From NCBI GenBank assembly GCA_008011715.2, contig CP136508.1:744001-808000 (forward strand): DNA of 64,000 bases, given 5' to 3'. This document shows positions 59,022 through 64,000 of the stretch, in pieces. The stretch is from [Empedobacter] haloabium (GTDB taxonomy: Bacteria > Pseudomonadota > Gammaproteobacteria > Burkholderiales > Burkholderiaceae_D). Each line of letters opens with the position of its first letter. The first letter of the stretch is position 1. A program made the translations under genes and the position numbers. The notes under the pieces were generated by a model that worked only from the letters and a program-made list of their open reading frames with translations, was not told where the DNA came from and did not search any database.

Positions 59022-61328
59022 CTAGCGTCCCAGCCGCTCCAGCTTCGCCACCGACAGATCCAGCACCTTCATTCCGGCGCTGCCGAAATTGATCTGCGCC
59101 CGGCAATTGCTGCCGCTGCCCTCGATATTGACGATGACGCCCTCGCCGAACTTGGCATGGGCCACCGACTCGCCGATGCGCCAGCCCGAGCCGCCTGCCT
59201 TGTTCTGCGCGATGCGCTGGGCGATGGCGTTGTCCGAGCCGCCGGACAATTGCGCATCCTCCCAGGTCGGCTTCTTGTTGGCGAACCAGTGGCTCTGCAC
59301 CTTCGGCGACAGCCACTTCAAGGACTTCTCCGGCAGCTCGTCGAAGAAGCGCGACTTCATGTTGTAGCGGGTCTGGCCGTGCAGCATGCGCGTCTGCGAG
59401 AAGCACATGTACAGGCGCTTGCGCGCGCGCGTGATCGCCACGTACATCAGCCGGCGCTCTTCCTCCACGCCGCCTTCCTCCTTCGAACTGCTCTCGTGGG
59501 GGAACAGGCCTTCCTCCAGGCCCGTGATGAACACGTTGTCGAACTCCAACCCCTTGGCCGAGTGCACCGTCATCAGCTGCAGCGCTTCCTGGCCGGCCTG
59601 GGCCTGGTTGTCGCCCGCTTCCAGCGAGGCGTGCGCCAGGAACGCCGACAGCGGTGACATCACGGTCGCCAGCGGCGCGTCCGCATCGAGAATCTCGACG
59701 CCATCGGCGTTGACGATCGCGGCACCAGCCTGCGCCTCGGCCTGCGGGCCCATGTGCGCCGGCGCGCCCTGGCCGTAGCCTTCCTCGGACACGAACTGCG
59801 TGGCCGCGCTGACCATCTGTTCCAGGTTCTCGATGCGGTCGGCGCCTTCCTTCTCGGTGGCGTAATGCGCCAGCAGGCCCGAAGCTTCCAGCGTCACGCG
59901 CACTAGCTCGGGCAGCGCCATATGCTGCGTCTCGAAGCGCACGCCCTCGACCAGCTTGACGAAGCCGCCCAGCGCCGTGCCGGCCTTGCCGACCATGTAG
60001 GGCACTGCCGCGTACAGCGAGATGCCATACGTCTCGGCCGCGTTCTGCAACTGCTCCAGCGTGCGCGCACCGATACCGCGCGCCGGGAAGTTCACGACAC
60101 GCAGGAACGCCGAGTCGTTGTGCGGGTTGTCCATCAGCTGCAGGTAGGCGATCGCGTGCTTGATCTCGGCGCGCTGGAAGTAGCGCAGGCCGCCATATAC
60201 GTGATACGGGATGCCGGCCGAGAACAGCGCGTGCTCGATCACGCGCGACTGCGCGTTGGAGCGGTACAGCACGGCGATCTCGCTGCGCGACGCACCCTCG
60301 GCGATGAGGTTCTTCGCCTCCTCGATGATCCACTGCGCTTCCTGCAGGTCGGAACTGGCCTCGTAGACGCGCACCTGCTCGCCGTGGCCCGCGTCCGTGC
60401 GCAGGTTCTTGCCCAGGCGCCGGCTGTTGTTGGCGATCAGCATATTGGCCGCATCGAGGATGTGGCCGTGCGAGCGGTAGTTCTGTTCCAGCTTGATCAG
60501 GTTACGCACCTGGAATTCGGCCTCGAACGCCGCCATATTGCCCACGTTGGCGCCGCGGAAGGCGTAGATGCTCTGGTCGTCGTCGCCCACCGCGAACAGG
60601 GCGCCGCCCTGCTGCGCGCCGTGGCCGGCCATCAGCTTCAGCCAGTTGTATTGCAGGTTGTTGGTGTCCTGGAACTCGTCGACGAGGATGTGGCGGAAGC
60701 GCTGCTGGTAGTGCTCGCGCAGCGGCTGGTTGCGTGACAACAGCTCGTAGGTGCGCAGCAGCAGCTCGGCGAAATCGACCACGCCTTCGCGCTGGCACTG
60801 CTGGTCGTACAGGTCGTACAGCTCGACCAGCTTGCGCTCGATCGCGTCGTATGGCTCGATCTGCGTGGCGCGCAGGCCTTGCTCCTTGTGGTTGTTGATG
60901 AAGTACATCACCGTCTTGGGCGGGTACTTTTCGTCGTCCACGTTGTTTGCCTTGAGCAGGCGCTTGATCATCGACAGCTGGTCCTGCGAGTCGAGGATCT
61001 GGAACGACTGCGGCAGCGCCGCGTCGCGGTAGTGGGTGCGCAGCAGGCGATTGCACAGGCCGTGGAAAGTGCCGATCCACATGCCGCGTGTATTAATCGG
61101 CAACATTGCCGACAGGCGTGTCAGCATCTCCTTGGCTGCTTTGTTCGTGAACGTGACGGCCAGGATGCCGGCCGGCGATACCTGGCCGGTCTGGATCAGC
61201 CACGCGATGCGCGTGGTCAGCACGCGCGTCTTTCCCGAGCCGGCGCCCGCCAGGATCAGGGCGTTCTGCGGCGGCAGGGTGACGGCGGCAAGTTGTTCGG
61301 GATTGAGATTCAGGAGGAGATTTTGCAT
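59022..61328 (-). CDS. uvrD: ATP-dependent DNA helicase UvrD/PcrA
   Basis: A 3'-5' helicase of nucleotide-excision and mismatch repair, 768 residues. It opens MQNLLLNLNPEQLAAV and has Walker A AGAGSGKTRVL (about 27-37), the LAVTFTNKAAKEML motif Ia, the DEFQDTNNLQ motif II, GDDDQSIYAFRGA motif III, and the C-terminal LMTVHSAKGLEFDNVF and VAITRARKRLYMCF motifs. The start at 61328 matches the family; the ATG at 61370 would add 14 unlikely residues. A TATAAT lies only 7 bases before the ATG. Confidence 0.96.
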   Translation of the reverse strand: MQNLLLNLNPEQLAAVTLPPQNALILAGAGSGKTRVLTTRIAWLIQTGQVSPAGILAVTFTNKAAKEMLTRLSAMLPINTRGMWIGTFHGLCNRLLRTHYRDAALPQSFQILDSQDQLSMIKRLLKANNVDDEKYPPKTVMYFINNHKEQGLRATQIEPYDAIERKLVELYDLYDQQCQREGVVDFAELLLRTYELLSRNQPLREHYQQRFRHILVDEFQDTNNLQYNWLKLMAGHGAQQGGALFAVGDDDQSIYAFRGANVGNMAAFEAEFQVRNLIKLEQNYRSHGHILDAANMLIANNSRRLGKNLRTDAGHGEQVRVYEASSDLQEAQWIIEEAKNLIAEGASRSEIAVLYRSNAQSRVIEHALFSAGIPYHVYGGLRYFQRAEIKHAIAYLQLMDNPHNDSAFLRVVNFPARGIGARTLEQLQNAAETYGISLYAAVPYMVGKAGTALGGFVKLVEGVRFETQHMALPELVRVTLEASGLLAHYATEKEGADRIENLEQMVSAATQFVSEEGYGQGAPAHMGPQAEAQAGAAIVNADGVEILDADAPLATVMSPLSAFLAHASLEAGDNQAQAGQEALQLMTVHSAKGLEFDNVFITGLEEGLFPHESSSKEEGGVEEERRLMYVAITRARKRLYMCFSQTRMLHGQTRYNMKSRFFDELPEKSLKWLSPKVQSHWFANKKPTWEDAQLSGGSDNAIAQRIAQNKAGGSGWRIGESVAHAKFGEGVIVNIEGSGSNCRAQINFGSAGMKVLDLSVAKLERLGR

Positions 61329-61348
61329 CCCCTCATTATACCGGTCGG

Positions 61349-61384
61349 GACCCGCGACCGCCGCAGCCATGCGGGTCGCGGGTC
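61349..61384. promoter_or_regulatory. Inverted repeat just upstream of uvrD
   Basis: GACCCGCGACC (61349-61359) pairs perfectly with GGTCGCGGGTC (61374-61384) around 14 bases. On minus it follows the BPSS1780-like gene's stop and precedes the TATAAT at 61335-61340. It could terminate the upstream gene or be a binding site over the uvrD promoter. No LexA-like box is seen. Confidence 0.5.
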
Positions 61385-61412
61385 GATCCGCGTCATGCCG
61401 CGGCGCTGGCTT

Positions 61413-62201
61413 CTACAGGCCGGAAGGACCCTTGGCCGACGGCGCGCCTTCCAATTGCGGCGTGCCGAAGATCTGGCAATAGGCGGCGTACAGCGCGCAG
61501 TGCGCCACGCCGAACAGCAGCACGAACAGCACCCGCAGCAGCGCCATCGAAAACGCGTTGAAGCCCAGCACCAGCAACACGACCTGGGAGCCGAACATGA
61601 CGATGGCGAACAGGCTGAAGGCAAATACCACGAACGCCAGGAAGGCGCGCTTGGCCGCGAAGAACGCATAGAACAGCGCCTTGCCCGGACCCATGCCGCT
61701 CCAGTAGACCAGCGGCACGGCGAAGCACAGCACCGTCACGGCCGGCACGTACAGCAGCAGCGCCGCCATCATGCCGGGGAACAGGCCGGAGTCGCGCAGC
61801 AGTTCCGGGTCCGGCTGCGCCTTGCCGGTGGCGATCTGCGTCAGCACGTCGCCATTGGCGATCAGCAGCAGGGCGCCAGCCGCCACGATGGCCGCGACGA
61901 GGTGCACGGCGCCCAGCACGCACAGGCGCCCCAGCAGCGGCTTGTGGAAACCGGTGCCCAGCAGGCCCGGCACCACGGGCCGGTCCTGCTGGATGTGCTG
62001 GGCGGCGCGCATGAAACCGATGGAAAACACGGGCAGCAGCACGCCCTGGGCCAGTTGGCCCAGCAGCGGCACAAGGCTGAGCAGCGCCGTGACGATCATA
62101 TAGGCGAGGAACAAGGTCGACAGGCCGCCCGGCTGCTTGCGAAACAGCGCGAAGCCCTGCTTGACCCAGCCCCAACCCGCGCTGGCTGGTGTCCCGTTCA
62201 T
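61413..62201 (-). CDS. BPSS1780-family membrane protein
   Basis: A 262-residue inner-membrane protein with about six hydrophobic segments. It opens with [21 protein letters not shown], the phrase typical of the BPSS1780 family. The middle has [17 protein letters not shown] and the C-terminus [20 protein letters not shown]. The function of the family is unknown. Its start overlaps the stop of thrB by ATGA, so it is co-translated with thrB. Confidence 0.88.
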   Translation of the reverse strand: MNGTPASAGWGWVKQGFALFRKQPGGLSTLFLAYMIVTALLSLVPLLGQLAQGVLLPVFSIGFMRAAQHIQQDRPVVPGLLGTGFHKPLLGRLCVLGAVHLVAAIVAAGALLLIANGDVLTQIATGKAQPDPELLRDSGLFPGMMAALLLYVPAVTVLCFAVPLVYWSGMGPGKALFYAFFAAKRAFLAFVVFAFSLFAIVMFGSQVVLLVLGFNAFSMALLRVLFVLLFGVAHCALYAAYCQIFGTPQLEGAPSAKGPSGL

Positions 62202-63169
62202 GGAAGCAGCCCTGGAGCAGGGTGGGCCACGCGTTCGCGCAGGATGCGTTCGAAATGCGTGGGGTCGTGCGGCGTCAGGATTTCCGCCTCGCGTGGGCGG
62301 TACAGGTCGTACAGGCGCGACAGCCAGAAGCGCAGCGCGGCGGCGCGCAGCGAGCATTGCCAGCCGGCCTGCTCGTCCGCCGTGAACGGCCGCACGGCAT
62401 GGTAGGCGTCCAGCATGGCGCGGACCCGCGCCTCGTCCAGTACGCCCGTGTCGAGGTCCACGCACCAGTCATTGACGGTGACGGCCACGTCGAACAGCCA
62501 GGTGTCGCAGCCGGCGAAATAGAAGTCGAAGAAGCCCGTCAGGCGTTCGCCGTCGAACATCACGTTGTTGCGGAACAGGTCCGCGTGCACCGGGCCATGC
62601 GGCAGGCGCTTGTGCAGGTCGGAGCCGTGGAACGCTTCCTGGTAATGGATTTCGCTGCGCAGCAGGCGCGTTTCCGGCTCGGACAGGTGCGGCAGCACGG
62701 CCGGGGCGGCCTCGTGCCACCAGGCGATGCCGCGCAGGTTCGGCTGGTGCAGCGGGAAGTCCTGGCCCGCCAGGTGCATCTTCGCCAGCATCGCGCCGAC
62801 GGCCGCGCAGTGCACGGGGCCCGGGGCCATCTGCGAGCTGCCCTGCAGCTTGGAGACGATGGCGGCCGGCTTGCCGTGCAGCGGCACGCACAGCTCGCCG
62901 GCATGGGTGGGCACCGGTTCCGGCACCAGCACGCCGCGCGTGGCCAGGTGCCGCATCAGCTGCAGGTAGAACGGCAGCTGTTCGAAGCCGAGGTTCTCGA
63001 AGATCGTCAGCACGTATTCGGTGCGCCGGCCGTCCAGTTCAGTCGTCAGGAAGAAGTTGCTGTTTTCGATGCCGGAGGCGATGCCTTTCAGCGCGACGGC
63101 ATCGCCGAGGGGGAACTGCGCGATCCACGCCTGGACGTCGTCCAGGCTGACCGAGGTGAACACTGCCAT
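62198..63169 (-). CDS. thrB: Homoserine kinase (aminoglycoside phosphotransferase fold)
   Basis: Phosphorylates homoserine for threonine synthesis. The 323-residue protein belongs to the ThrB type of the APH superfamily found in many proteobacteria, not the GHMP type. It starts [40 protein letters not shown] is the nucleotide loop, and the Brenner motif [11 protein letters not shown] with [15 protein letters not shown] is the catalytic and metal site. It is linked with a BPSS1780 gene by ATGA overlap. Confidence 0.94.
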   Translation of the reverse strand: MAVFTSVSLDDVQAWIAQFPLGDAVALKGIASGIENSNFFLTTELDGRRTEYVLTIFENLGFEQLPFYLQLMRHLATRGVLVPEPVPTHAGELCVPLHGKPAAIVSKLQGSSQMAPGPVHCAAVGAMLAKMHLAGQDFPLHQPNLRGIAWWHEAAPAVLPHLSEPETRLLRSEIHYQEAFHGSDLHKRLPHGPVHADLFRNNVMFDGERLTGFFDFYFAGCDTWLFDVAVTVNDWCVDLDTGVLDEARVRAMLDAYHAVRPFTADEQAGWQCSLRAAALRFWLSRLYDLYRPREAEILTPHDPTHFERILRERVAHPAPGLLP

Positions 63170-63213
63170 GAGAATCTATAGTAAAAGGTCGAGGAAAATG
63201 ACGCGTATGCGCG

Positions 63214-63651
63214 TCAGCGGCTGCCCTTGGCCGGCGGCGGGGGCGGCGGCGGCGCGTCTTCCGCGTTTTCCGCTGCCGCGGCGGCATCGGCGCTGCGCTG
63301 CTTCTGCTTTTTGGCGATATCGAACTCCATCACCGTCCACTGCGCGCCACGGATGGCCGGGCCGCCGGCGTCGCCGGCCTGCGCCGTGCTGTTGGTGTTG
63401 TTCGGCTTGATCGTGTACGTGCTGCCGCCCGCGTGCACGGTTTCCTGCGTGATGCGGCCGTTCTGGCGCTGCACGCTGGTCGTGGTCTCGCGGTTCTGCT
63501 TGGGCGATACGGTGATGGGCGTGTCGGTGTCGTCCAGCTGTTCCAGCTTGGGCGGCTGTTCCAGCTTTTTCTGCGCCTCGGTCTGGGCGAATGCGGGGAA
63601 CACGATGGCGTAAAGGGCCGAAACGGCCAGCAGGAGGGCGGGAGCGCGCAT
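63214..63651 (-). CDS. DUF2782 domain protein
   Basis: A small secreted protein of 145 residues. The signal peptide is MRAPALLLAVSALYAIVFPAFA. The mature part includes EEQLDDTDTP-type acidic text and VTVSPKQNRET-like and RITQETVHAGGSTYTIKP strands, the pattern of DUF2782. The C-terminus is proline-rich (DAPPPPPPPAKGSR). GAGG lies 9 bases before the start. It is 44 bases upstream of thrB on the same strand, so they are probably co-transcribed. Often neighbours polA in Burkholderiales. Confidence 0.85.
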   Translation of the reverse strand: MRAPALLLAVSALYAIVFPAFAQTEAQKKLEQPPKLEQLDDTDTPITVSPKQNRETTTSVQRQNGRITQETVHAGGSTYTIKPNNTNSTAQAGDAGGPAIRGAQWTVMEFDIAKKQKQRSADAAAAAENAEDAPPPPPPPAKGSR

Positions 63652-63842
63652 GATGGAACCTCGGTGGGAGCCTGTGGTGTTGGAGTATGAACCATTGTAA
63701 CAAACTGACACCGTTGGCGCCTGCCAGCACGGTTTTGTCCCGGGGCGCACCCGTGGCGATACTGGAAACTCTGCGATAATCCCCCTATTCGATCCATTCG
63801 CTTCCTTTGCCGTGCCCGACCGGCGCACGGCTGAAAAACATC

Positions 63843-64000
63843 ATGCAAAAAACCCTGCTGTTAGTCGACGGTTCCAGTTACCTCTACCGTGCCTTCCACG
63901 CGCTGCCCGACCTGCGCAGTCCGGATGGCCACCCGACCGGCGCCATGCACGGCATGGTCAACATGCTGCGCCGCCTGCGCGCCGACTACCCGGCCGCCTA
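63843..64000 (+). CDS. polA: DNA polymerase I (N-terminal fragment)
   Basis: Only the first 52 codons are in the window: MQKTLLLVDGSSYLYRAFHA and then HPTGAMHGMVNMLRRL, the start of the 5'-3' exonuclease domain (Asp9 region in VDGSSYLYRA). In the full enzyme this domain removes RNA primers and damaged strands. It diverges from the DUF2782 gene. Confidence 0.93.
   Translation, partial: MQKTLLLVDGSSYLYRAFHALPDLRSPDGHPTGAMHGMVNMLRRLRADYPAA

Overview
This is a GC-rich, gene-dense chromosomal segment of a betaproteobacterium. The best fit is Oxalobacteraceae (Massilia, Duganella or Pseudoduganella type). The evidence is two PEP-CTERM exosortase substrates, a DUF4214/RTX-type protein, a Coq7-type ubiquinone hydroxylase, and betaproteobacterial gene orders: def-fmt, LysM-dprA-smg-topB, rplM-rpsI-argC-erpA, anmK-M23-tyrS-dtd, dusB-fis-purH-ruvCAB and thiC-thiS-thiG-thiD-thiE. 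No rRNA, tRNA, CRISPR array or prophage was found.

Layout. 1-3134: 5' part of metH, a PEP-CTERM protein, fmt and def, all on minus. 3420-9178: LysM protein, dprA, smg and topB on plus, closed by a strong terminator. 9237-12841: a compound palindrome, a secreted unknown, a chemoreceptor and two small proteins. 12924-17403: an ABC ATPase with an ABC-2 permease/M1 aminopeptidase fusion. 17653-19854: unknown protein, coq7 and a zinc metallopeptidase. 19983-25096: udk, then OsmC with a small unknown, then an S33 peptidase overlapping an ABC-2 exporter. 25337-27844: rplM-rpsI, argC, erpA. 27957-31120: DUF2061, anmK, M23 endopeptidase on minus. 31277-34297: tyrS, dtd, YbhB-like and histidine phosphatase in overlapping tandem. 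34540-41159: dusB-fis, purH, ruvCAB, a broken yaiI and a glutaminyl cyclase. 41187-44733: a second PEP-CTERM gene, a frameshifted DUF4214 gene and DUF2147. 44868-48388: valS and an unknown. 48509-53017: a TPP riboswitch and thiamine genes. 53081-55535: two orphan response regulators and glutathione-dependent formaldehyde dehydrogenase. 55748-57760: an M56/BlaR1-like protease. 57775-58965: an IS110-family element. 59022-64000: uvrD, a membrane protein, thrB, DUF2782 and the start of polA.

The most interesting system is the IS110-family element. Its upstream non-coding end can be read as a complete bridge RNA. One loop matches both ends of the element joined through a CT core. The other loop matches the target, which is one arm of a long palindrome. 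The element lies inside that arm, and removing it restores the palindrome. Related palindromes recur after the stop codons of several genes here. Joining the two IS ends also creates a promoter-like TTGCGA-N17-TATGAT.

Two sequence-quality points affect annotation. A 22-base insert carrying the Tn5/Nextera mosaic end breaks yaiI at 39941-39962, and deleting it restores the frame exactly, so it is almost certainly an assembly or library artefact. A single missing G near 42506 splits the DUF4214 gene; this is either an error or a real frameshift.
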